Assembly (NCBI GenBank): GCA_035651955.1
Contig: DASRES010000085.1
Span: forward strand, 1-64,000
DNA from: Acidimicrobiia bacterium
GTDB lineage: Bacteria > Actinomycetota > Acidimicrobiia > IMCC26256 > JAMXLJ01
Direction: 5' to 3'
DNA length: 64,000 nucleotides
Shown here: positions 39,706-48,554 of the stretch, piece by piece
Position numbering within the stretch: position 1 is the first letter of the stretch
Layout of the letters: every line of letters starts with the position of its first letter
Notes under the pieces: generated by a model
What the model was told of the DNA's origin: nothing
The model's database searches: none
What the model saw: only the letters and a program-made list of their open reading frames with translations
Program-made: the position numbers and the translations under genes

Positions 39706-40686
39706 ATGAGCGCGAAGGTTCCGGACCACCACGGCACGGGGCCCGTGAGCGTTGGGTTCGACGTGCGCCCGCTCGCCGGGAACATCGGCGCCGAGATCGT
39801 CGGCGTCGACCTGACGCAGCCGCTCGACGACGAGGTGGTCGCGTCGATCCGTGCGACCCTGCTGCGGTGGAAGGTCGTGTTCTTCCGGGATCAGCACCTC
39901 ACGCAAGAACAGCACATCGCGTTCGGTCGCCGCTTCGGTGACGTGACGCCCGCGCACCCGACGCTGCCCGCCGCGTTCCCGGACCACCCCGAGATCCTCC
40001 TCCTCGACAACGAGCAGTTCGCCAGGCAGGAGAAGAAGGCGCCCACGTCCGGGACGGACGACGGCTTGCCACGCCCTCCGTCGCTCAGCATCGAGAGCCG
40101 CTGGCACACCGACGTCACGTTCGTGCCGAACCCGCCGATGGGGTCGATCCTGCGCGGTGTGGTCGTCCCCCCGTACGGGGGCGACACGCAGTGGACCAAC
40201 CTCGCGGTCGCGTACGAGCGGTTGTCGGAGCCGATCAAGACGATGATCGATTCGTTGCACGCGGTGCACCAGAACGCGTTGCCCGTCGCGCGCGGCGAGC
40301 TGTCGCCGCAGCTGCAGCAGCAGTTCCAGTCCCAGGACCTGCGCGCGGTGCATCCCGTCGTGCGCGTCCATCCCGAGACGGGCGAGCGGTCGCTGTTCGT
40401 GAACCCGAACTTCACGAGCCACGTCCAGGAGCTGTCACGGCAGGAGAGCCGTCATCTGCTCGCGATGCTCTACGAGCACATGACGAACCCCGAGTTCACG
40501 TGCCGGTTCCGGTGGGAGCCGGACAGCATCGCCTTCTGGGACAACCGCGCGACCGCGCACCTCGTGCCGACGGACGTGCCGAAGGGTCAGCGACGCTCGA
40601 TGCAGCGCATCACGCTCGCGGGTGACGTGCCGATGGGGCCCGACGGATTCGAGTCGCGCGCGCTCGCCGGCATGGCGTTCGCCTGA
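39706..40686 (+). CDS. TauD/TfdA-type Fe(II)/2-oxoglutarate dioxygenase
   Basis: A 326-residue oxygenase. The facial triad is His134 and Asp136 in RWHTDVTF with His285 in RATAHLVP. The 2-oxoglutarate-binding Arg follows in RRSMQRITL. The start IGAEIVGVDLTQPLDD and VVFFRDQHL are family landmarks. Such enzymes hydroxylate taurine, alkyl sulfates, herbicides or other small acids. The nearby sulfatase is 5 kb away and not in the same operon, so a sulfur role is only possible. The ATG at 39706 has GGGAGGATGAC upstream. Confidence 0.92.
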   Translation: MSAKVPDHHGTGPVSVGFDVRPLAGNIGAEIVGVDLTQPLDDEVVASIRATLLRWKVVFFRDQHLTQEQHIAFGRRFGDVTPAHPTLPAAFPDHPEILLLDNEQFARQEKKAPTSGTDDGLPRPPSLSIESRWHTDVTFVPNPPMGSILRGVVVPPYGGDTQWTNLAVAYERLSEPIKTMIDSLHAVHQNALPVARGELSPQLQQQFQSQDLRAVHPVVRVHPETGERSLFVNPNFTSHVQELSRQESRHLLAMLYEHMTNPEFTCRFRWEPDSIAFWDNRATAHLVPTDVPKGQRRSMQRITLAGDVPMGPDGFESRALAGMAFA

Positions 40687-40703
40687 CGCGGCGCGAGCCG
40701 CGC

Positions 40704-41864
40704 TCAGTACGACTTCGGCAACCCGAGCGACTGGTTCGCGACGAAGTTCAGGACCATCTCGCGGCTGACGGGCGCGATGCGCAGCAGTCGGACCATGCCC
40801 CAGAGGTCGGCGAGGCCGTACTCGGTCGCCATCCCGTTGCCGCCGTGCGTCTGGATGGCGGCGTCGAGCGCGTGCAGGCCCGCCTCTGCCGCGGCGAACT
40901 TCGCCATGTTCGCGGCCTCTCCCGCGACGACGCGGTCGCGCTCGTGGTCGTGCGCCCACGCGGCCTTCATCGTCATGAGGCGAGCGAGCTCCACCTCGAT
41001 CTTCGCCTCGGCCAGCGGGTGCGCGATGCCCTGGTGGCAGCCGATCGGCACGCCCCACACCTGGCGCTCGTTCGCGTACCGCGACGCGCGCTCGAGCGCG
41101 TACCGTCCGATGCCGACGCAGATCGACGCGCTCATGATCCGCTCGGGGTTGAGACCGCTGAACACCTGGCGCAGCCCGTCGCCCTCGGTCCCGAGCAGGC
41201 GATCGGCCGGCACCTCGACGTCGTCGAAGAAGAGCTGGTACTGCTTCTCGGGCGCCGCGATCTCGACCGGGATCGCGGTGGCCTCGAGCCCGGGCGCGTC
41301 GGTGTCGACGACGAGCAGCGACAGGCGGCCCCGGCCGCTCGCCTCGTCGGTGCTCGTCCGGACCACGACCACCATCCACGGTGCCTCGTCCACGCCGGAG
41401 ATGAACGTCTTGGTCCCCCGCACGCGGTACACGTCGCCGTCGCGCACGGCGGTGGTCGCGATGTTGTGACTGTTCGACCCCGCGTCCGGTTCCGTGATCG
41501 CGAAGACCATCTTCGTGCCGGTCGCCAGGTCCGGGAGCCATCGCTGCTTCTGCGCGTCGTTCCCGAAGTTCTTGATCAGCTCGGCGGAGATCGCGGCCGA
41601 CACGAGGATCAGAAGCAGCGGGCAGCCCTGCGCGGCGACCTCCTCGCAGACGACCTGCAGCTCGCCCATGCCACCGCCGCCTCCGCCGTACTGCTCGGGG
41701 AGGTGGACGCCGAGGAACCCCGGCTCGGCGATCGCATCCCAGAGCTCGGTCGTGCGGCCGCCGGTCCGCGCCTGGCGGGCGTAGTACTCGTGCCCGTATG
41801 ACGCGGCGATGTCGCGGACCGCGTGCCGCAGCATCGTGCGCTCGTCGCTCTCGGCGAACTCCAT
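40704..41864 (-). CDS. Acyl-CoA dehydrogenase
   Basis: A 386-residue FAD-dependent acyl-CoA dehydrogenase. FAITEPDAGSNSHN and VRGTKTFISGV are the FAD/substrate signature; FAAAEAGLHALDAAIQTHGGNGM carries the second signature in overlapping parts. I cannot place the catalytic Glu with certainty, so the acyl chain type is open. The ATG at 41864 is backed by a TAACGT box ending 8 nt upstream. The convergent TauD-type gene ends 17 nt away. Electrons would pass to ETF and on to the quinone pool. Confidence 0.92.
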   Translation of the reverse strand: MEFAESDERTMLRHAVRDIAASYGHEYYARQARTGGRTTELWDAIAEPGFLGVHLPEQYGGGGGGMGELQVVCEEVAAQGCPLLLILVSAAISAELIKNFGNDAQKQRWLPDLATGTKMVFAITEPDAGSNSHNIATTAVRDGDVYRVRGTKTFISGVDEAPWMVVVVRTSTDEASGRGRLSLLVVDTDAPGLEATAIPVEIAAPEKQYQLFFDDVEVPADRLLGTEGDGLRQVFSGLNPERIMSASICVGIGRYALERASRYANERQVWGVPIGCHQGIAHPLAEAKIEVELARLMTMKAAWAHDHERDRVVAGEAANMAKFAAAEAGLHALDAAIQTHGGNGMATEYGLADLWGMVRLLRIAPVSREMVLNFVANQSLGLPKSY

Positions 41865-41872
41865 CGCCGCCG

Positions 41873-41878
41873 ACGTTA
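41873..41878 (-). promoter_or_regulatory. -10 box TAACGT of acyl-CoA dehydrogenase
   Basis: TAACGT on the minus strand ends 8 nt before the ATG at 41864, the leaderless spacing seen at other genes here. Confidence 0.45.
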
Positions 41879-41976
41879 ACCGGCCTCTCGGCGTCCGACG
41901 CCCGCGATGACACCGCACCGGTCAGCGCGCGTATACCGTCCGTGCGCGTCCTCGTCACCTCGCCTCGGGAGCGCCG

Positions 41977-42492
41977 GTGCGGTCGTTCATCATCTTCTGT
42001 GCGCAGTACCTGATCGCGATCGCCGGCGTGGCCGCGCTCGGTGTCGTCGTCTACCGGCTGCGCGGCGCGTCACGGCGTCGCATCGTGTCGTACGTCGTCA
42101 TGGTCGTTCTCATCTTCGGCATCAGCTTCGTCGTCGCGCGGATCGCGTCGGCCGTGTACCACGATCCCCGACCGTTCGTCGTCGAGCACAAGAAGCCGTA
42201 CATCTCGCACCCGGCCGACAACGGCTTCCCGTCCGACCACGCGCTGCTCGCCGCGGCGTTCGTCGCCGCGGTCGCGCTCGTCGACGTCTGGCTCGCGGTC
42301 CCGTTCGTCGTGCTCGCGGGCTTGGTGGACTGGGGCCGCGTCGCGAGCCGCCTGCACCACGTGACCGACGTCGTCGGCAGCACGGTGATCGTCGCGGTCG
42401 TGACGCTCGTGGTCGTCGCCGTCGCGGCGGCGGGTGACGCGCGGGGATGGTGGCGGACGCGCGACGAGCTCGATCCCGCCGAACGCACTTAG
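41977..42492 (+). CDS. PAP2-family phosphatase (BcrC-like)
   Basis: A 171-residue integral membrane phosphatase. The PAP2 motifs are HDPRPF, GFPSDHALLAAA (PSxH in the form PSDH) and SRLHHVTDVVGS, with about five membrane helices. Size and motifs suit undecaprenyl-diphosphate phosphatases of the BcrC type, which recycle the cell-wall lipid carrier; other lipid phosphates are possible. The first motif has Arg in place of the usual Lys upstream of RP. The GTG at 41977 starts the first helix. The stop overlaps the convergent small gene by 4 nt. Confidence 0.82.
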   Translation: MRSFIIFCAQYLIAIAGVAALGVVVYRLRGASRRRIVSYVVMVVLIFGISFVVARIASAVYHDPRPFVVEHKKPYISHPADNGFPSDHALLAAAFVAAVALVDVWLAVPFVVLAGLVDWGRVASRLHHVTDVVGSTVIVAVVTLVVVAVAAAGDARGWWRTRDELDPAERT

Positions 42493-42695
42493 CGCGCGGC
42501 GCGCCGACGGGCGGCGCCGCGCCAGACGGTCAGCGTGACGACGATCGCCGTCCCGACGAGCACGACCCACGCGGTCGCGTCGCGAGGCACGAGCGCGCCG
42601 GCGATCAGCACGACGGCGACGCCGACCGCCGACGTCCAGTCGTCGCCGACGACGAAGTCGTACCAGAAGCGCAGGAACCGCGCGACGTTCGTCAC
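42489..42695 (-). CDS. Small two-pass membrane protein
   Basis: A 68-residue protein with RFLRFWYDFVVGDDW at the start, two hydrophobic helices (about 20-36 and 41-58) and a strongly basic end RGAARRRAAR. The GTG overlaps the stop of the COG4280-like gene by 4 nt, so both are made together. I do not recognise a function; it may be a subunit of its upstream membrane partner. Confidence 0.7.
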   Translation of the reverse strand: MTNVARFLRFWYDFVVGDDWTSAVGVAVVLIAGALVPRDATAWVVLVGTAIVVTLTVWRGAARRRAAR

Positions 42696-43444
42696 GGCAC
42701 GACCTCGCCACCGATCCGGCTCCGGGCACCGCGGCCGCGCAACGCGCCGACGAGGCCGAGCGCGAACAGCGCGACGACGGCGATGACCGGGAGGAGCGAC
42801 GCGTCTCCGCCCGGCCAGTGCCCGCCCAGGCCCTCGGTGGACCAGAACACGCCGAAGCTCGTGAGCATGACGCCGACGACGAACTTCATCGAGTTCTCGG
42901 GGACGCGCGTCAGCGGGCGGTGCAACCACACGCCGACGCCGCCGACGACGACCAGGGCGAGGAGCGCGCCGGCCGACGCGGTGAGGACGCTGCCGTGCGC
43001 CCCGCCGACGGTGAGCACGATGAACGCCACCTCGAGGCCCTCGAGGAACACGCCCTTGAACGCGAGGGTGGCCGCGTAGGCGTCCAGCGCCCCGGTCGGG
43101 CGCGCCGCTTCGCTCGCCTCGCGCACCTCCGTTTCGTAGATCCCCGCCTCGTCGTGGAGTGCGAGCACGCCGCTGGCGCGCAGGACGGCCTTGCGAAGCC
43201 ACTGCAAGCCGAAGACGAGCAGCAGTCCGCCGACGACGACGCGCAACGTCGAGATCGGCACCTGCACGAGGGCGGGACCGAGCGCGCCGACGACGACCAC
43301 GAGCGCGCCCGTCGCGCCGGCGACGCCGACCATCGTGGACCGCCACCCACGCGTCACGCCGACGGCGAGCACGATCGTCAACGCCTCCACCATCTCGACC
43401 GCGCTCGCGAGGAACGCGACGAGCACGAGGACGGCGGTCGACAT
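42692..43444 (-). CDS. COG4280-like membrane protein with two ExxE helices
   Basis: A 250-residue polytopic membrane protein of about seven helices. Two helices carry a similar acidic motif, SAVEMVEALTIVLAVG and FLEGLEVAFIVLTVGG, recalling the REGLE motif of FTR1 iron permeases and the internal-repeat design of cation transporters. I place it with the uncharacterised COG4280 group from these features; cation transport is inference. The ATG at 43444 starts the first helix. It is followed by a coupled 68-residue membrane protein. Confidence 0.7.
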   Translation of the reverse strand: MSTAVLVLVAFLASAVEMVEALTIVLAVGVTRGWRSTMVGVAGATGALVVVVGALGPALVQVPISTLRVVVGGLLLVFGLQWLRKAVLRASGVLALHDEAGIYETEVREASEAARPTGALDAYAATLAFKGVFLEGLEVAFIVLTVGGAHGSVLTASAGALLALVVVGGVGVWLHRPLTRVPENSMKFVVGVMLTSFGVFWSTEGLGGHWPGGDASLLPVIAVVALFALGLVGALRGRGARSRIGGEVVP

Positions 43445-43569
43445 GGCGTCGAGTCTCGCATCTCGGCCGAGCCGAGCGCGCGACGGCAAATGTTCGGTCA
43501 ACGGTGCGTCGCACGCGTTGTCGGATGCCGTGGCCGTCGGCTACCCAGGGGGCGGGTCAGGAGGCAGGC

Positions 43570-44271
43570 GTGGTGAGGGCGATCGGGCGGGTGCGGCGCG
43601 TGGTGGGTGTCGGCATCGCCGTGGCCGCGGTCGCGGCCGGCGCGATCGTGCTCGGCGGGTGCGGTGGCGGGTCGTCGCACGCGTCGGGGTCGACCACGAG
43701 CATGCCCGCACAGCTCATCGGACGGTTCCCCGCCGGTGTCGCGTCGCTGTCGTGGCACGCGAACGGCAGCTCGCTCACGGGGACGATGACCGTCGCCGAG
43801 ACGACGCCGTCGAGCCCGCTGAACCTCGTCCGGCAGCGCACGAACGTGACCGGCTCGCTCCACGGCAGTGACGTGAGCCTCGACCCCGGCAGTGGCGCCG
43901 AGCCGTGGACCGGGACGCTCGACGGCACGACGCTCACCTTGACGTGGTCGCCCAACGCGACGGGCAACGTCACCACGATCTTCACGCCCGGAAGTGACGC
44001 GAACTTCACCGCCGACGTGCAGTCGTACCAGCACGACGTCAATGCCGCGCAACAGGCGGCTGCCGCGTCGCTCGCGCAGCAGGCGCAGAAGCAGGCGGCG
44101 GCGAATGCCGCCGCGCAGGCTCGCCTCGCCGCGCACGACGCCCAGGTCGCCGCGATGCAGGCCGCGCACCAGGCCAAGGTCGATGCGCAGCGGCAGAAGT
44201 ACGACGCCGCGGCCGCGCACGCGGCGGCGGAGCGGGCCGCGCAGGCGAAGGCGGCCGCGCACCACCCGTGA
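43570..44271 (+). CDS. Lipoprotein with Ala/Gln-rich coiled tail
   Basis: A 233-residue exported protein. The lipobox is LGGC (Cys31). A beta-rich domain of about 130 residues has Thr/Ser repeats such as GSLTGTMTVAET-like strands, and the last 85 residues are an Ala/Gln-rich charged helix, probably a coiled coil, ending in AAAHHP. No family is recognised. CAGGAGGCAGGC precedes the GTG at 43570, with a second GTG one codon later. It is divergent from the COG4280-like gene. Confidence 0.7.
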   Translation: MVRAIGRVRRVVGVGIAVAAVAAGAIVLGGCGGGSSHASGSTTSMPAQLIGRFPAGVASLSWHANGSSLTGTMTVAETTPSSPLNLVRQRTNVTGSLHGSDVSLDPGSGAEPWTGTLDGTTLTLTWSPNATGNVTTIFTPGSDANFTADVQSYQHDVNAAQQAAAASLAQQAQKQAAANAAAQARLAAHDAQVAAMQAAHQAKVDAQRQKYDAAAAHAAAERAAQAKAAAHHP

Positions 44272-44340
44272 CCCCGGCCGCACCTGGGCGATTTACCCTC
44301 CGATGGCGTGTCATTGACCGGGGCGTTGCGGGCCCGTCGG

Positions 44341-44346
44341 TACCGT
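44341..44346 (+). promoter_or_regulatory. -10 box TACCGT of the MptB-like gene
   Basis: TACCGT ends 7 nt before the GTG at 44354, consistent with leaderless expression of the four-gene run that follows. Confidence 0.5.
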
Positions 44347-44353
44347 CCCGCGG

Positions 44354-45778
44354 GTGACGGCCTCCACACCGCAACTCGTGCGGTCGAGGGCGCCGCGCAC
44401 GGTCCTCCTCGTGGGTTGCGTCGTCGCGACCGCCATCCCGATCGCGACGCCGACCCTCGTCCCGCCGACGGGTCAGGTGTTCCTCGTCGTCGCGGCGACG
44501 CTCGCGGCGGTCGCGTACGCGGTCCTCGAGGGCCGCGACTCGCGCCTCGGCCTCGCACCCTTGGTCGTCGCGGTCGGCGCGCTGCTGGCCGTCTCCGTCG
44601 TGGCTCCGCCGCGCGGCTCCCACGACATCTGGTCGTACGTGATGTACGGACGGATCGCGTCGGTCCACCACGCCAATCCGTACGTCACGTTGCCGGCCGC
44701 GTTCCCACATGACCCGTTCGTGACGCGGGTCGCGTCCGGATGGCGGCACACGCCGTCCGTCTACGGCGCGACGTTCACGGCGTACTCGGCCGCGGTCACG
44801 TGGCTCGCCGGCGGTTCGGCGCTCGGTGCCCGGCTGGCGTTCCAGGGTCTCGCCGCCGGCGCGGTCGTCGCCGCGCTCGTTCTGCTCTGGCGCCGCTACC
44901 GCCGGCCCGCGGTCGTCGCGATGCTGGGTCTGCAGCCCGTCGTGTGGATCAGCGTCGTCAACAACGGGCACAACGACGCGGTCGTCGGTCTCGCCATCCT
45001 CGTCGGCGCGCTGTTGCTCGCGACGGGTCACGTTCGTGTCGCGGCCGTCGCGCTCGCGCTGGCCGCGACCGTGAAGCTCACCGCGGCGCTCGCGGTCGTC
45101 GGCGGTGCGATCTGGCTGTGGCGCCGCGAAGGGACGCGCGTCGCGACGGTCTTCTCGTCGATCGCGGCGGTCGTCGTCGCCGCGGCATACGCGCCCGTCG
45201 TCGCGACGAACCTGGGCGCGCTGTCGGGTGCGGACCATCGCGTCAGCCGAGGCTCGTCGTGGAACCCCTCGCTGCACTGGTTCGTGTCCGCCGCCGGTGG
45301 CCGGCACCTCCTCGCGGGTCTGACGCGCGCGCAGGCGCTGTCGACGCTCACCGTCGCGGCACTGGTCGTCGTCGCCGTCGCGGCCGTCGTGCTCGCGATG
45401 AAGCGGTCGTCCTCGCGTGACGCGTCCGGGAGCGTCGGCTCCGCGACCGCGGCATACCTGTTCGGCGGGTCGTACGTGCTCCCGTGGTACTCGCTGTGGG
45501 TGCTCCCCACGGCAGCCGCGCGCGATCGCTCGTGGACGACGTGGGTCATCGCGATCCAAGCCGGCGTCCTCGCCGCGATCTACCAGATGCCACAGACGCC
45601 GACGGGCGCCGCGCTCGACGGCGATCTGCGCTTCGTCCTCACCCGCGTCGCGCCGATCCTGTTGCTCGTCGCGTTCGTGGTCACGTTCGTCGTCGAGAGC
45701 ACCCGGACAGCACCGCGCGGGCCGGACCGCGTTTTCGCGTACGCGCCGTTGCCGCGCGGTGACCGGGTGGTGGCGTGA
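44354..45778 (+). CDS. MptB-like polyprenol-phosphate mannosyltransferase
   Basis: A 474-residue GT-C glycosyltransferase with about 12 membrane helices. The first extracytoplasmic loop has SHDIWSYVMYGRI and HHANPYVTLP, with the acidic catalytic residue typical of MptA/MptB; NNGHNDAVVGLA and ATVKLTAAL are further landmarks. Such enzymes use polyprenyl-phosphate-mannose to extend alpha-1,6-mannan in the actinobacterial envelope. The GTG start follows a TACCGT box by 7 nt. The next gene's GTG overlaps this stop, opening an operon with a SRPBCC-like protein and a two-component system. Confidence 0.82.
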   Translation: MTASTPQLVRSRAPRTVLLVGCVVATAIPIATPTLVPPTGQVFLVVAATLAAVAYAVLEGRDSRLGLAPLVVAVGALLAVSVVAPPRGSHDIWSYVMYGRIASVHHANPYVTLPAAFPHDPFVTRVASGWRHTPSVYGATFTAYSAAVTWLAGGSALGARLAFQGLAAGAVVAALVLLWRRYRRPAVVAMLGLQPVVWISVVNNGHNDAVVGLAILVGALLLATGHVRVAAVALALAATVKLTAALAVVGGAIWLWRREGTRVATVFSSIAAVVVAAAYAPVVATNLGALSGADHRVSRGSSWNPSLHWFVSAAGGRHLLAGLTRAQALSTLTVAALVVVAVAAVVLAMKRSSSRDASGSVGSATAAYLFGGSYVLPWYSLWVLPTAAARDRSWTTWVIAIQAGVLAAIYQMPQTPTGAALDGDLRFVLTRVAPILLLVAFVVTFVVESTRTAPRGPDRVFAYAPLPRGDRVVA

Positions 45779-46332
45779 CGTTGGGGCGCGTCGCAGAGAC
45801 GCGCGATCAGACCATCGTCGTCGACGCCCCGGTCTCCGAGGTCTTCACGCGCGTGTTCGACGTCGGCGCGCGGAAGGTGTGGAGCGGCACCGTCGGGCGC
45901 GTGCAGCTCCTGCGCGAGCTCGATCCCGACGTCCGCAGCTGGAGCGTCGAGCGGCGGATCCTCGCCCGCCGGATCGCGGTCGTCTACCACGTGTCGACGA
46001 GCTCCGCCGCGGTCTCCACGAACACGACGCCCGCGACGTCCGCGGCGATGCCGGAGAGGTGTGTGGAGGTACGCGTCAGCATCGACGGCAGCGGTGTCGT
46101 GGCGCGCTACGAGCTGACCGAGATCCCCGGCGGGACGTCCGTGCACATCACCGCGGCCGAGTTCTGCCGGGGCGGGCGGCCGTCGCGGCGGGTCGCGATG
46201 AAGCTCCACCGCCTGGCCCGGCTGCTCGAGCGGGACGACGAGATGCTCCTCGGTCCGCCGGGACCGGCGAGCCGGTCGCAGACGGGTGACGTGTCGCCCC
46301 GGCCCGGGACCCGGCACAATCATCGGAGATGA
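45775..46332 (+). CDS. SRPBCC-like protein
   Basis: A 185-residue protein with the START/SRPBCC pattern: QTIVVDAPVSEVFTRVFDV at the start, a central beta-sheet, and a long C-terminal helix (VAMKLHRLARLLERDDE) closing a hydrophobic cavity. The final 25 residues are Pro/Arg-rich and probably disordered. It would bind a lipid or hydrophobic ligand. Start and stop overlap the neighbours by 4 nt each, so it may serve the mannosyltransferase or the regulator. Confidence 0.65.
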   Translation: MTLGRVAETRDQTIVVDAPVSEVFTRVFDVGARKVWSGTVGRVQLLRELDPDVRSWSVERRILARRIAVVYHVSTSSAAVSTNTTPATSAAMPERCVEVRVSIDGSGVVARYELTEIPGGTSVHITAAEFCRGGRPSRRVAMKLHRLARLLERDDEMLLGPPGPASRSQTGDVSPRPGTRHNHRR

Positions 46333-47066
46333 CGGTCCGGATGCACGAGGAACCGCAGCCGACCGACGCGGGCCGGGTCCTGCTCGTCGAGGACGACACC
46401 GCGATCGCGGACGGGCTCGCGCGCGCGTTGCGCAGCCAGGGCTACGCGGTCGCGGTCGCGTCGACCGCGGCCGACGCGCTCGCCGCCGGCGGCGTGTCGC
46501 CCCCCGACCTCGTGCTGCTCGACCTCGGGCTCCCGGACGCCGACGGCGTGGACGTGTGCCGTCGCCTGCGGCGTGACCACCCGAGCCTGCCGATCGTCAT
46601 CCTCACCGCGCGCACGGACGAGGTAGACGTCGTCGTCGGCCTCGACGCGGGCGCGAACGACTACGTGAGCAAGCCGTTCCGCCTCGCGGAGCTTCTCGCG
46701 CGCGTGCGCGCGCACCTGCGGCACGTCAGCGCGCTCGGGGAGCCCCGTCGGGTCGCGTCGGCGGGAAACGTCGTGCTCGACTTCGACGCGCACCGCGCGT
46801 TCGTCGACGGCGAGGAGGTCGAGCTGCGGCGCAAGGAGTTCGAGCTGCTGTCGTTGCTCGTCGCGGAGCCGGGTCAGCTCCTCACGCGTGAGCGGATCAT
46901 GCGCGAGGTGTGGGACGACAACTGGTGGGGCTCGACGAAGACGCTCGACATGCACATCTCGGCGTTGCGCCGCAAGATCACCTCGCCCGAGCGCGACGCG
47001 CGCGTGTCGATCACGACGATCCGGGGAGTCGGCTTCCGCCTCGACGTCGAGCCGGATAGCGAGTGA
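46329..47066 (+). CDS. OmpR-family response regulator
   Basis: A 245-residue response regulator. The receiver domain has LLVEDDTAIADG, phosphoacceptor Asp in VLLDLGLPDADG, ILTARTDE and YVSKPFRL; the winged helix has KEFELLSLLVAEPGQLLTRE and TIRGVGFRLD. It follows the SRPBCC gene with an ATGA overlap. The cognate kinase starts 127 nt later, displaced by a 65-bp tandem duplication; the same-family pair at 25980 overlaps directly. Confidence 0.93.
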   Translation: MTVRMHEEPQPTDAGRVLLVEDDTAIADGLARALRSQGYAVAVASTAADALAAGGVSPPDLVLLDLGLPDADGVDVCRRLRRDHPSLPIVILTARTDEVDVVVGLDAGANDYVSKPFRLAELLARVRAHLRHVSALGEPRRVASAGNVVLDFDAHRAFVDGEEVELRRKEFELLSLLVAEPGQLLTRERIMREVWDDNWWGSTKTLDMHISALRRKITSPERDARVSITTIRGVGFRLDVEPDSE

Positions 47067-47193
47067 CGACTGTGCGTGACGAGGCGGAGCCGTGCCCGGA
47101 GGGCGGGACGGCGCAGCCGAGTGAGCCATGACGACTGTGCGTGACGAGGCGGAGCCGTGCCCGGAGGGCGGGACGGCGCAGCCGAGTGAGCCA
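47064..47193. repeat. Perfect 65-bp tandem duplication
   Basis: Bases 47064-47128 and 47129-47193 are identical. The first unit begins with the response-regulator TGA, and the second ends with the first base of the kinase ATG. The duplication creates a frame at 47128-47196 (22 residues, starting MTTVRDEAEP) whose stop overlaps the kinase start. Perfect identity suggests a recent event. Confidence 0.95.
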
Positions 47194-48554
47194 TGACTCG
47201 TCGCATCACGACCGCGATCGTCTCAGTCGTGATCGTGGTCGTGGTCCTGTTCGGCACGCCGCTCGCGATCGCGGTGCGGCGGCTGTACCACGACAGCGAG
47301 CTCGACAAGCTGGAGCGCAAGGCCGCCGCGGCGACGCGCCAGGTCCCCGACTCGGTGCTCACGCACCACGCGCCGATCCGTCTGCGCGCGCCGCACGGGG
47401 TGAAGCTCGCCGTCTACGACCCGAGCGGCGTGCGCATCGCGGGTGAGGGCCCGCTGCACGCGGACGGTGCCGTGCTGAGCGCGTTGCACGGTCGTGACGT
47501 CGACCGGACGGGAAGCGGGCAGCTCGTCAGCGCGGTCCCGATCGAGAACGACGCGACCGTGATCGCCGTCATGCGCGCCGCGACGTCCGACGCGGCGATG
47601 CAGTGGCGCATCCACCGGGCCTGGCTGCTGATGGGCGCCCTTGCGGTCGTCACGATCGCGATCGGCATGGTCGTCGCGCGGCGGCGCGCGCGGCACGTCG
47701 CGGCACCGCTCGACGAGCTCGCCGCGGCTGCGCAACGCGTGGGCGAAGGCGACTTCTCCGTCCACTTCGCGCGCGCGGGCATCGAGGAGCTCGACCGTCT
47801 CGCCGAGGTGCTCGAGCACAGCACGCAGCGTCTGGAGGAACTGCTGGTGCGTGAGCGGACGTTCAGCCGCAACGCGTCCCACCAGTTGCGCACGCCGCTC
47901 GCCGCCCTCCGCGTGCAACTCGAGGGCGCGCTGTTGCAGGGCACGGACGACGACGAGACGCTGCTCGAGGCGATCGTGCAGATCGACCGGCTCGAGGCGA
48001 CGATCGAGGACCTCCTGTCGCTCGCGCGTGGTGCGGGTGTCGCGACGAGGCTCGACGTCGACGCGCTCCTCGGCGACATCGCGCGCACCTGGGGCCCACC
48101 GCTCGCCGCCGCGGGCCGCAACCTGGAGATGCGCGTCGACGAGGGTCTGCCCGACGTGCGCGCCGAGCAGGGCGCGATCCGTCAGATCCTCGACGTGCTC
48201 GTGTCCAACGCGCTCGAGCATGGCGCGGGTGACGTGGGCGTGCGGGCGCGACGTGTGGGCGACGGGCTCGCGCTCGACGTCGCCGACGAGGGGCCCGGGA
48301 CGAGCGCGGCGTCGCTGCGCCAGGTCCAGCATCGCGAGCCCGCGTCGGTGCACAAGGGCGGGCACAAGGGCATCGGGATGAGCATCGCCTACGCGCTCGC
48401 CGAGACCCAGGGGGCGCGCATCGTGCTCGACCACGACGGGCCGCGTCCGATCTTCAGCGTCGTCCTGGCGGGGAGTGCGCGCCCCACGCCGCGTGTGCAG
48501 CCGGACGACGAGCAGCCCGAGGAGCCCCGCGCGCGACCAGCCAGCTCGTTCTGA
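47193..48554 (+). CDS. Sensor histidine kinase
   Basis: A 453-residue membrane kinase. A first membrane helix (about 8-28), an extracytoplasmic domain of about 110 residues, a second helix (about 143-163) and a HAMP linker lead to the H box FSRNASHQLRTPLAALR. N box ILDVLVSNALEHG and G1 DVADEGPG are present; G2 GIGMSIAYALAETQG is close to normal, while the F box is weak. It is the partner of the regulator at 46329. Its stop (TGA) directly abuts the convergent EamA stop, so no terminator separates them. Confidence 0.9.
   Translation: MTRRITTAIVSVVIVVVVLFGTPLAIAVRRLYHDSELDKLERKAAAATRQVPDSVLTHHAPIRLRAPHGVKLAVYDPSGVRIAGEGPLHADGAVLSALHGRDVDRTGSGQLVSAVPIENDATVIAVMRAATSDAAMQWRIHRAWLLMGALAVVTIAIGMVVARRRARHVAAPLDELAAAAQRVGEGDFSVHFARAGIEELDRLAEVLEHSTQRLEELLVRERTFSRNASHQLRTPLAALRVQLEGALLQGTDDDETLLEAIVQIDRLEATIEDLLSLARGAGVATRLDVDALLGDIARTWGPPLAAAGRNLEMRVDEGLPDVRAEQGAIRQILDVLVSNALEHGAGDVGVRARRVGDGLALDVADEGPGTSAASLRQVQHREPASVHKGGHKGIGMSIAYALAETQGARIVLDHDGPRPIFSVVLAGSARPTPRVQPDDEQPEEPRARPASSF

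Noticed and set aside
47128-47196. 22-codon frame between regulator and kinase
   Set aside because: Arises from the 65-bp duplication. Kept as part of the repeat and not called a gene.
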